In this document: piece by piece, positions 34,232 through 41,298 of the stretch
Numbering within the stretch: position 1 is the stretch's first letter
Layout of the letters: the number at the start of each line of letters is the position of its first letter
From: JADHLJ01 sp038118725
GTDB lineage: Bacteria; Pseudomonadota; Alphaproteobacteria; Thalassobaculales; Thalassobaculaceae
NCBI GenBank assembly: GCA_038118725.1
Contig: JAYOIK010000041.1
Coordinates: 1 to 44,341, forward strand
Direction of reading: 5' to 3'
DNA length: 44,341 bases
The notes under the pieces: generated by a model
What the model saw: only the letters and a program-made list of their open reading frames with translations
What the model was told of the DNA's origin: nothing
Databases searched by the model: none
Program-made: the position numbers and the translations under genes

Positions 34232-35434
34232 TCAAAGGCCCAGCACACCCTTGGCGATGATGTTGCGCTGAATCTCGTTCGAGCCGCCATAGATCGTCGC
34301 GGCGCGCGAGTTGAAATAGTGCGGGATGATCCCCAACGTCTCTTCCAGCTCGGTCGGGAAGTCGCCCTCATAGGCGGCCTGGATGGCGCTGGTCGGCGCG
34401 ACCATCGGGCCCGCCACGTCGGCCATGAGCTCGGCGGTCGCCTGCTGGATCTCGGCGCCGCGGATCTTCAGCATCGAGGTCGCCGGATCGGGCGCCGGGT
34501 CGTTGCGGCGGCGCTGGCGATCGATCACCCGCATCACGGTGATCTCCAGCGCCTTCAGCTTCATCTCGGCGGTCGCGCATTTGCGTCGGAATTGCGGGTC
34601 GTCGGCGAGCGTGCCCTCGAACCCCGGGAGCTTCTCGGCCAGTTCCCGGGCCCGGTTGAGACGCTGGCGCGACAGCCCGACCCGGGCGATGCCGGTACGC
34701 TCGTTGCCGAGCAGGAACTTGGCGTAGTCCCAGCCCTTGTTCTCCTCGCCTATGCGATTGCTGATCGGCACACGCACATCCTCGAAGAACACCTCGTTGA
34801 CATGGCTGGCCTCGTCGATGGTCTTGATGCCGCGCACCGTGACCCCCGGTGATTTCATGTCAATCAGCAGGAAGGAGATTCCCATCTGCCGCTTCGGCGC
34901 GTCCGGGTCGGTGCGTACCAGCGCGAAGATCCAGTCCGCGTGATGCGCCGTCGAGGTCCAGATCTTCTGGCCGTTGACGATATAGTCGTCGCCGTCGCGC
35001 ACCGCCGAGGTTCTGAGCGAGGCGAGGTCGGAGCCGGCGCCGGGCTCGGAGAAACCCTGACAGAACCAGATATCGAGATTGCGGATCTTGGGCAGGAAGA
35101 ACTCCTTCTGCGCCTCGTTGCCGAACTCGCAGAGCACCGGGCCGACCATGTTCACGTTGAACGATAGCGGCTCGGGCGTCGGGGTGCGTAGCAGTTCCTC
35201 GATGAAGATATAGCGCTGCACCGCCGTCCACTCGGTACCGCCGTAAGCCACCGGCCAATGCGGCACGGCCCAGCCCTTGGCGTTCAGGATCCGCTGCCAT
35301 TCGACGATCTTGGCCTTGCCCCAATGCGGCCAGCGCCCGCCATGCCGCCGCGCGCTTTCGGGCAGGTTCTCGGCGATGAAGGCGCGAATCTCATCGCGAA
35401 ATCCAAGTTCCTCGGCGGAAAAGGCGAGTTCCAT
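34232..35434 (-). CDS. Acyl-CoA dehydrogenase
   Basis: The 400-residue flavoprotein has the three-part acyl-CoA dehydrogenase architecture. The first signature is CQGFSEPGAGSDLASL, the middle beta-domain contains WTSTAHHADWIFALVRT, and the C-terminal helical domain ends with the conserved TIYGGSNEIQRNIIAKGVLG. The ATG at 35434 has a GGGAGC ribosome site. It introduces a double bond next to the CoA thioester in beta-oxidation or related pathways; chain-length preference is not readable. The assembly gap begins 86 bp upstream, so its promoter region may be incomplete in this assembly. Confidence 0.95.
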   Translation of the reverse strand: MELAFSAEELGFRDEIRAFIAENLPESARRHGGRWPHWGKAKIVEWQRILNAKGWAVPHWPVAYGGTEWTAVQRYIFIEELLRTPTPEPLSFNVNMVGPVLCEFGNEAQKEFFLPKIRNLDIWFCQGFSEPGAGSDLASLRTSAVRDGDDYIVNGQKIWTSTAHHADWIFALVRTDPDAPKRQMGISFLLIDMKSPGVTVRGIKTIDEASHVNEVFFEDVRVPISNRIGEENKGWDYAKFLLGNERTGIARVGLSRQRLNRARELAEKLPGFEGTLADDPQFRRKCATAEMKLKALEITVMRVIDRQRRRNDPAPDPATSMLKIRGAEIQQATAELMADVAGPMVAPTSAIQAAYEGDFPTELEETLGIIPHYFNSRAATIYGGSNEIQRNIIAKGVLGL

Positions 35435-35520
35435 TGTCGGGGCTCCCGTCGCTACGGCCTCGTAGGGCGTTCTCGGGGTATTGTCGCCGAAAGTCGAGGC
35501 GAGGCCAAGGGACCAGACCA

Positions 35521-35620
35521 NNNNNNNNNNNNNNNNNNNNNNNNNNNNNNNNNNNNNNNNNNNNNNNNNNNNNNNNNNNNNNNNNNNNNNNNNNNNNNNN
35601 NNNNNNNNNNNNNNNNNNNN
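35521..35620. other. Assembly gap (100 N)
   Basis: This is exactly 100 undetermined bases, the usual placeholder for an unknown gap size. The 16 bases before it (35505-35520) and after it (35621-35636) are identical, CCAAGGGACCAGACCA, so the two contigs may simply overlap, or a short tandem repeat may have broken the assembly. Confidence 0.99.
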
Positions 35621-35666
35621 CCAAGGGACCAGACCAGGAGATCAGACCGATTCCTGGCTCGTGGCC

Positions 35667-36836
35667 CTAAACCGCGGAACGCAGGATCTCCATCACCTGG
35701 TCGGGCGAGCGGATCTCGCGTGGATTGGAATAAGTCCAGTCATCAAGCATGCAGTTCTCGGCCAGGCGGGGAAATTCGTTCTCGCTGACGCCCACGTCGC
35801 GAAGGTGGCGCGGCATGCCGAGGCCGGCGATCAGTCTGTCCAGGATCTCCGAGGCCGGCGTGTTCGGCTGCCCCAGCGCGGCGGCCAGATTCCGTTGGCG
35901 TTCGCCGTTCACCGGCTCGTTCCAGGCCAGCACATAGGGCAGCATCACACAGGAGGTGTAGCCATGCGGGACATCGGCGCTACCTCCCAGGATATGGCCG
36001 ATGGCATGGCTGGCGCCGAGCCTTGTGCCGGAAACGATGCCGGTCATCGACAGCCACGCCCCCATCAGGCATTTCTGGCGCGCCTCGATATCCTCGGGAT
36101 CGGCCTTGACCCGTGGCAGGCCCTCGCCGAGCAGGCGCAAGGCGTGCAGCGCCGCGCCGTCCCAGTAGTCATTGGCGTCCAGCGACAGATAGGTCTCGAC
36201 TGCGTGATCCACCGCCCGGATGCCGGTGGACAGGAACAGCCATTCCGGCGTGTGCCGGGTGACCGCGCCGTCCAGGATCACCGAAATCGGCACGATGCCG
36301 CGATGCATGAAGGACTGCTTGAGCTTGACCCTTGTGTCGGTCACCCCGGCCCGGGCATTGAACTCGCCGCCGGAAAGCGTCGTCGGCACCGCGACCTGGC
36401 GCACGTCCGGCGCGTCATAGCTCGGATGGATCCGCTTGCCGTCCTCGCCGACCACCGAACGAAACGGTTCCATCCCGTCCTCGTCAGTGATCCCGTGCTT
36501 GAGGCAGATCGTCACCGCCTTGCCGCCATCGGTGACCGAGCCGCCGCCGAAGGTAACCAGCAGGTCGGCCCCCGCCTCGCGCGCGGCGTTGGCGCAGGCG
36601 ACCACCGCGTGGCGCGGCGAATGGGCGGGCATGTTGTCGTGCAGCCCGCAAAACCGGCCGCCGAGAGCCGCCTCGACCTTGCGCACCTCGTCGGTCTCGC
36701 GGTTCAGCGTCCCGCCGACCAGCAGGAACACCTGCTTGGCGCCGATCCGCTCGGCCTCCTCGGCGATCGCCTGGGCTGCGGGCTTGCCGAAAAGCACCCG
36801 CTCCATCGCGGTGAAGGTGATCTGTCCCTGTTGCAT
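35667..36836 (-). CDS. Iron-containing alcohol dehydrogenase family protein
   Basis: The 389-residue product is a group III (iron) alcohol dehydrogenase relative. It has a nucleotide-binding TFGGGSVTDGGKAV segment near residue 100, VPTTLSGGEFNARAG, and the metal-binding histidines in RAVDHAVETYLS, GASHAIGHILGG and DVPHGYTS. The lack of a long iron-ADH C-terminus and the overall length also fit maleylacetate-reductase-like enzymes, so the substrate may be an alcohol, aldehyde or maleylacetate. The open frame runs on to 38282 but the ATG at 36836 with a GGGAG site starts the conserved domain; the extension is antisense to the Gfo/Idh/MocA gene. Confidence 0.92.
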   Translation of the reverse strand: MQQGQITFTAMERVLFGKPAAQAIAEEAERIGAKQVFLLVGGTLNRETDEVRKVEAALGGRFCGLHDNMPAHSPRHAVVACANAAREAGADLLVTFGGGSVTDGGKAVTICLKHGITDEDGMEPFRSVVGEDGKRIHPSYDAPDVRQVAVPTTLSGGEFNARAGVTDTRVKLKQSFMHRGIVPISVILDGAVTRHTPEWLFLSTGIRAVDHAVETYLSLDANDYWDGAALHALRLLGEGLPRVKADPEDIEARQKCLMGAWLSMTGIVSGTRLGASHAIGHILGGSADVPHGYTSCVMLPYVLAWNEPVNGERQRNLAAALGQPNTPASEILDRLIAGLGMPRHLRDVGVSENEFPRLAENCMLDDWTYSNPREIRSPDQVMEILRSAV

Positions 36837-37151
36837 GACGAGTGCTCCCGGTGTCTTGGAAATGATTGGCGTGGCCTTGATGACACCTATCGCCGCCGCA
36901 CCGCGAATACCAGGGCGGACCGCGGGTCCCGCGGCAAACAACACGGGGTGGATGATCGCGGTCCCAGCCCCTCCTCCACCGTATCCCCGACCTTCGTCGG
37001 GGATACGGGAGATTGGCCGCGTAGCGCCGTCTCGAAGGATTAAGTCTAGCCCACCATTATCCGCAGCCTGCTGGCCGCCGTGGACCAACCGCGTGTTATG
37101 CTGTCGTCCGAGACGGCGCATGGCCGATGGCAAACAGGACTGGATCGAGAC
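36837..37151. other. Divergent intergenic region with family B and C repeats
   Basis: This 315-bp gap separates the divergent alcohol dehydrogenase and Gfo/Idh/MocA genes and should hold both promoters, but I see no convincing -35/-10 pair. It contains the solo hairpin at 36979-37008 and a 15-bp fragment of family B at 37024-37038. No gene is supported inside it. Confidence 0.6.
36979..37008. repeat. Solo hairpin of repeat family C
   Basis: Thirteen-base perfect arms, CCGTATCCCCGAC and its inverse, flank a CTTC tetraloop. The arm sequence is the same as the unit starts of the tandem array at 29944-30524, where the two arms are 121 bp apart; here they are joined directly. It can form a very stable stem in RNA or single-stranded DNA. 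Confidence 0.88.
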
Positions 37152-38252
37152 GTGGCGGACAAAATTCGAGTTGGGATTGTCGGGGCGACCGTGACACCGG
37201 GTGGCAGTGGCTGGGGCGCGAACGCGCATGTGCCGGCCTTGCAAGCGTTGCCGGATTACGAACTGCGAGCGGTCTGCACCGCGCATGAGGATACCGCCAA
37301 GGCCTCGGCCGAGAAATTCGGCGCGCCGCTGGCCTTTCACGACATGGACGCGATGGTCTCGCATCCGGACGTTGACGCGATCGCCGTGGTGGTCCGGGTG
37401 CCCTGGCACAAGGAACTGGTGATGAAGGCGATAGACGCCGGCAAGCCGGTCTGCTGCGAGTGGCCCTTGGGCGCCGATCTGGCCGACGCGACCGCGATGG
37501 CCGACGCCGCCAAGGCCAAGGGGGTGGCCACCCTCGTCGGCCTGCAGGCGCGCAGCGACCCGGCGGTGATGTATGCCCGCGATATCGTCGCCAATGGTGA
37601 GATCGGCGAGATCATGACCGCCAATCTCAGCGTGATCGTCGACGCCATCCCGGTGCGCGGCGACGGCCGGATTTGGCAAGGGATCCGCAAGAACGGCGCC
37701 AATCCGATGACCATTCCGGGGGGCCATTCCGTCGACGCGCTCTGCTACATTCTCGGAGAGTTCTCGGAGATCGGCGCGCGCGTGACCACCCGCATCACCA
37801 TGTGGAAGCACGCGGTGACCGGCGATGACTTCCCTGTCGACGCGCCGGACACGGTGACCGCCGCCGGGGTGCTGCAAAGCGGCGCCGAGGTCGCCTATCA
37901 GGTAGCCAGCGTTCCGCAAAACGCCAGTGGGACCCGCCTGGAGATCTATGGCCGCAAGGGGACCCTGGTACTCACCTCGAACTCGGTGAATATCGGCCCC
38001 AGCACCTTGCACATGGCGGTCGGCGAGGCGGCGATGGCCGAGATCACCCCGCCGGACAGCTATCGGCTGATCCCCGCGGACATGGCCGCGGGTCCGGGAC
38101 GCAATGTCGCCCAGGCCTATGCCCGCTTCGCCGAGACCCTGCGGAACGGAAGCGGTCCGGCCCCGGATTTCGCCGACGCGATCCAACGCCACGTCCTGAT
38201 TGACGCCATGGAGCGTTCGCACCGCGAGGGCAAGGTTATCAAGTTCTCCTAG
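37152..38252 (+). CDS. Gfo/Idh/MocA family oxidoreductase
   Basis: The product of about 366 residues has an N-terminal Rossmann domain, RVGIVGATVTPGGSGWGANAH, followed by the family's VRVPWHKELVMKAIDAGKPV and CEWPLG segment with the EKP-equivalent catalytic region altered to CEWPL, and a C-terminal GGHSVDALCYILGE substrate domain. These enzymes oxidise or reduce sugars, polyols or biliverdin-like substrates with NAD(P). I chose the GTG at 37152, next to the Rossmann strand; upstream starts at 37080 (GTG) and 37098 (ATG) are open but lack homology. The GMC oxidoreductase follows 19 bp later. Confidence 0.88.
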   Translation: MADKIRVGIVGATVTPGGSGWGANAHVPALQALPDYELRAVCTAHEDTAKASAEKFGAPLAFHDMDAMVSHPDVDAIAVVVRVPWHKELVMKAIDAGKPVCCEWPLGADLADATAMADAAKAKGVATLVGLQARSDPAVMYARDIVANGEIGEIMTANLSVIVDAIPVRGDGRIWQGIRKNGANPMTIPGGHSVDALCYILGEFSEIGARVTTRITMWKHAVTGDDFPVDAPDTVTAAGVLQSGAEVAYQVASVPQNASGTRLEIYGRKGTLVLTSNSVNIGPSTLHMAVGEAAMAEITPPDSYRLIPADMAAGPGRNVAQAYARFAETLRNGSGPAPDFADAIQRHVLIDAMERSHREGKVIKFS

Positions 38253-38271
38253 GGTCGAGCGGCTTGGAAAG

Positions 38272-39888
38272 ATGAGTGCCATGCAAGCGGATTACGTGAT
38301 CGTCGGAGCCGGTTCCGCCGGCTGTGTGCTGGCCAACCGGCTTACCGAGGACCCGAGCACCCGGGTGATCCTGCTCGAGGCGGGCGGCAGGGATTGGAAC
38401 CCCCTGATCCATATCCCCGCCGGCTATATCAAGCTGTTGGATCATCCGACCCTGACCTGGTGCTACAAGGCGGACAAGGCCTCCGGTCTCAACGGCCGCG
38501 AGATCATCTATCCCCGCGGCAAGGTTCTGGGGGGCTCCAGCTCGATCAACGGGCTGATCTATATCCGCTCCCAGCCCGAGGATTACGATCATTGGTCGCA
38601 GCTCGGCAATCGCGGCTGGGGCGCCAAGGATGTCTTTCCATATTTCCGCAAGGCCGAGAACTGGGAAGGCCCGGAGGACGAGGTCCATGCCAAGGGAGGC
38701 CCGCTTTCCACCTCGCTGACCCGCGATCAGCCGGAATTGTGCAAGGCGGCGATCACCGGAGCCGGGGAGATGGGGTGGGAGTATCGCGAGGATCTGAACG
38801 ATCTGCCCCAGGGTCTCGGAGATCACGTCGGCTGGGTCCAACAGACAAGGGGTGGGCGGTTCCGCGCCAGCGCCGCGCGCACTTATCTCGGTCAGGCGAT
38901 GAAACGGCCCAATCTCCAGGTGGTCACCGCCGCGATGGTTCACCGCCTGATCCTGGACGGAAAAAAGGCCGTCGGCGTCGAGTTCTCGCGCGGCGGGGCC
39001 ACGGAACGCGCCGACGCGGCGGGGGAGGTCATCGTCTCCGCCGGCGCCATCGGCTCGCCGCAGATCCTGCAATTGTCGGGTATCGGGGCGCCGGATCATC
39101 TCGGCGGCATCGGGGTCGAGGTCAATCACGCGCTCCCGGGGGTCGGCCAGAATTTTCAGGATCATTTCATCGTGCGGGTGCAGGCCTATGTGAAGGGGAT
39201 CGCGACCTTGAACGAGCGCTCCCGCGGCATACGCCTGGCGGGCGAAGTGCTGAAATATGCGTTCCAGGGCCGGGGCATGCTGACCTACGCGGCCTCCCTG
39301 GTCGCCGCCTCGGTGAAGGCGCTGCCGGAATCGGCGACGCCGGATGTCCAGGCGCTGTTCTCGTCGGGAAGTTTCGGGCCCGGACCCAAGCGGGAACTGG
39401 ATACCCGGCCCGGCATGACCGCCGGGGTCTGGCAGATGCGTCCGGAAAGCCGGGGCCATGTCCTGGCGCGCTCCGCCGACCCGCGCGATCAACCCATCAT
39501 CAACCCCAACTATCTCGCCGAGGAACGCGACCAGCGCACCGTCGTCGCGGGAATCCGGCTGGCGCGGGACTGGTTCAACACACCGGCGCTGAAGCGCTAC
39601 GTGGATGCCGAGAACATGCCGGGCGCGGATCTCCAGAATGATGACGAGCTTCTGGATCACGCCCGTCAATACGGCAACACCGTGTTCCACGCGACCTGTT
39701 CCTGCCGCATGGGGCCGGACGCGATGTCGGTCGTGGACGACAGGTTACGGGTTCACGGAGTGAAGGGGTTGCGGGTGATCGACGCCTCGGTCATGCCGGC
39801 GGTCACCTCGACGAACACCAACGCGCCGACCATCATGATCGCCGAAAAGGGCGCGGCCATGCTCAAGGAAGACGCCAAGGCCGGTTGA
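38272..39888 (+). CDS. GMC family FAD oxidoreductase (choline dehydrogenase-like)
   Basis: The 538-residue product shows the GMC layout: FAD motif DYVIVGAGSAGCVLANRL at residues 7-24, LLEAGG, GKVLGGSSSINGLIYIR, SAGAIGSPQILQLSGIG, and the C-terminal VFHATCSCRMG with the active-site histidine and STNTNAPTIMIAEKGA with the second catalytic residue. It oxidises an alcohol, commonly choline, a polyethylene glycol or an alkanol. The ATG at 38272 is used; an in-frame ATG at 38281 is close. It is 19 bp after the Gfo/Idh/MocA gene, so both probably act on one alcohol or polyol pathway. Confidence 0.94.
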   Translation: MSAMQADYVIVGAGSAGCVLANRLTEDPSTRVILLEAGGRDWNPLIHIPAGYIKLLDHPTLTWCYKADKASGLNGREIIYPRGKVLGGSSSINGLIYIRSQPEDYDHWSQLGNRGWGAKDVFPYFRKAENWEGPEDEVHAKGGPLSTSLTRDQPELCKAAITGAGEMGWEYREDLNDLPQGLGDHVGWVQQTRGGRFRASAARTYLGQAMKRPNLQVVTAAMVHRLILDGKKAVGVEFSRGGATERADAAGEVIVSAGAIGSPQILQLSGIGAPDHLGGIGVEVNHALPGVGQNFQDHFIVRVQAYVKGIATLNERSRGIRLAGEVLKYAFQGRGMLTYAASLVAASVKALPESATPDVQALFSSGSFGPGPKRELDTRPGMTAGVWQMRPESRGHVLARSADPRDQPIINPNYLAEERDQRTVVAGIRLARDWFNTPALKRYVDAENMPGADLQNDDELLDHARQYGNTVFHATCSCRMGPDAMSVVDDRLRVHGVKGLRVIDASVMPAVTSTNTNAPTIMIAEKGAAMLKEDAKAG

Positions 39889-39951
39889 TTGTCGGTGGGT
39901 TTGCGGGGCTTGGAAGCGAGCGTCTTTCGAGCCCGCCCGCTCTGCCCCCGG

Positions 39952-40092
39952 TCAGTACAATATCGTCCAAGGGCAATCGGCACTGGCGCGGCAAAGCTCC
40001 CTGGCCGCCCAGAGCGAGCCCGCGATCACCATGACAACGATAACAAGAAGCGCGCCGTCGCGGATGAGCTCACGCCGCTTTTCCGGCCTCAC
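39952..40092 (-). CDS. Small single-span membrane protein (46 aa)
   Basis: A GTG at 40092 overlaps the TGA stop of the dipeptidase gene (GTGA), and the frame runs 46 codons to TGA at 39952. The product has a basic start, RPEKRRELIRDG, then a hydrophobic stretch ALLVIVVMVIAGSLWAA, and a C-terminal tail with two cysteines. The charge pattern predicts N-in, C-out topology. Overlapping stop and start suggest translational coupling to the dipeptidase. The function is unknown, and the short length means chance occurrence cannot be excluded. Confidence 0.5.
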   Translation of the reverse strand: MRPEKRRELIRDGALLVIVVMVIAGSLWAARELCRASADCPWTILY

Positions 40093-41066
40093 GCGGACCA
40101 GACCTCGTCGAGAAAACGCAGCCAGTTCTCGCCCAGCACGCCGCGTATGCGTCCCTCGGACCAGCCGGCGCGTTCCATCGCCGGGATGAAATTGCGGAAA
40201 TCGCCCAAGGTCTCGAGACCCTTGGGCATATCCGGGACTTTCTTATGCGGGATCGAGGTCGACCGCCCCTTGCCCTTGTCCGAGGAGAGATAATTGAAAA
40301 ACCCGATATCCTGATCCTGAACCCAGTCCGTGCCGATACCGGCATTGGCCTCGCCGACCAGATTGATCAGATAGTCCATCGCGGCGACACAGTCATCGAC
40401 GGTGCTGTCCTCGCCCTTGGGCAGGAACGGGGTGTAACTGGCGAAGCCGACGAAGCCGCCATGGTCGGCGATGGTCCTGAGCTGTTCGTCGGTTTTGTTG
40501 CGGGCATGCTGTTTCAGCATCGGACAGCAATGGGTATAGGCGACCGGGACCTTGGAATGCTTGATCGCGTCATCGCTGGTGACCGGACCGACATGGGACA
40601 GGTCCACCAGAATGCCGAGCCGGTTCATCTCGTCGACGACATGCCTACCGAAATCGCTCAAGCCCCCGTCGCGGCTTTCCCAACAACCGGAACCCACCAA
40701 ATTCTGAGAGTTGTAGGTCAGCTGCATGACCTTGACGCCGAGATCGCGAAACAGGGCGAGATTGTCTACATCATTGTCTATACCGCTGGTGTTCTGCCAG
40801 CCGAGAATGATCCCGACCTTGCCCTCTTGCTTGGCGCGCCGGATATCGGCGGTGGAATGAACCTGGAGGATCAGATCGTCATGCTCGACGAACCAGCGTT
40901 TCCACTGAGCGATGTTTGCCATGGTGGCGCGGAAGTCATGCCAGACACAGCAGGTACAATTGGCGGCGGTGATCCCGCCCTTGACCATGTCCTCGAAGAT
41001 CGCCCGCGAGAAATTCGCGATCACCAACCCATCGATCAGAATCGCGTCATCGTATGTTGTCCCCAT
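40089..41066 (-). CDS. Peptidase M19 (membrane dipeptidase) family protein with altered metal site
   Basis: The 325-residue product belongs to the renal-dipeptidase-like family: GILVDLSHVGP, VAYTHCCPMLKQHARNKTDEQ and IADHGGFVGF, then a GIGTDW segment at the usual GSDFDG place. The N-terminal HxD zinc pair of classical members is absent: the sequence reads LIDGLVIANFSRAIFEDM instead. The branch may therefore be mononuclear or non-peptidase. The ATG at 41066 has a GGGAG ribosome site 7 bp upstream. No lipoprotein or signal sequence is visible, so it is likely cytoplasmic. A tiny membrane protein gene overlaps its stop. Confidence 0.85.
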   Translation of the reverse strand: MGTTYDDAILIDGLVIANFSRAIFEDMVKGGITAANCTCCVWHDFRATMANIAQWKRWFVEHDDLILQVHSTADIRRAKQEGKVGIILGWQNTSGIDNDVDNLALFRDLGVKVMQLTYNSQNLVGSGCWESRDGGLSDFGRHVVDEMNRLGILVDLSHVGPVTSDDAIKHSKVPVAYTHCCPMLKQHARNKTDEQLRTIADHGGFVGFASYTPFLPKGEDSTVDDCVAAMDYLINLVGEANAGIGTDWVQDQDIGFFNYLSSDKGKGRSTSIPHKKVPDMPKGLETLGDFRNFIPAMERAGWSEGRIRGVLGENWLRFLDEVWSA

Positions 41067-41298
41067 GCATCCGCTCCCTTGGTCCGCGCGCCATTATAGG
41101 AAAACCCGACGGTCATTCCAGCGGCGGCGGAGCGGTTCCACGATCCTCTCCCATGGCCCAGGCGAATGGCGAGCCGTCGGCCAGGTGATCGCCCCCATCC
41201 AGCGAAGCGCGACCATCGCGAAGGCCGGCCGTGCGCCGAGACGACGGGGTGGCGCCTCTCGGATTGACCGGTCAGGCGGGCGGCGCTCACCACCCGCC

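Noticed and set aside
36839..38282. N-terminal extension of the iron alcohol dehydrogenase frame to 871 residues (a possible fusion)
   Set aside because: The extension is antisense to the Gfo/Idh/MocA gene and crosses repeat sequence; the conserved domain starts at the ATG at 36836 with a ribosome site.
41067..41298. Possible small gene between the dipeptidase and glcB
   Set aside because: The frames present have no ribosome site or plausible protein sequence; the region looks like degenerate repeat material.
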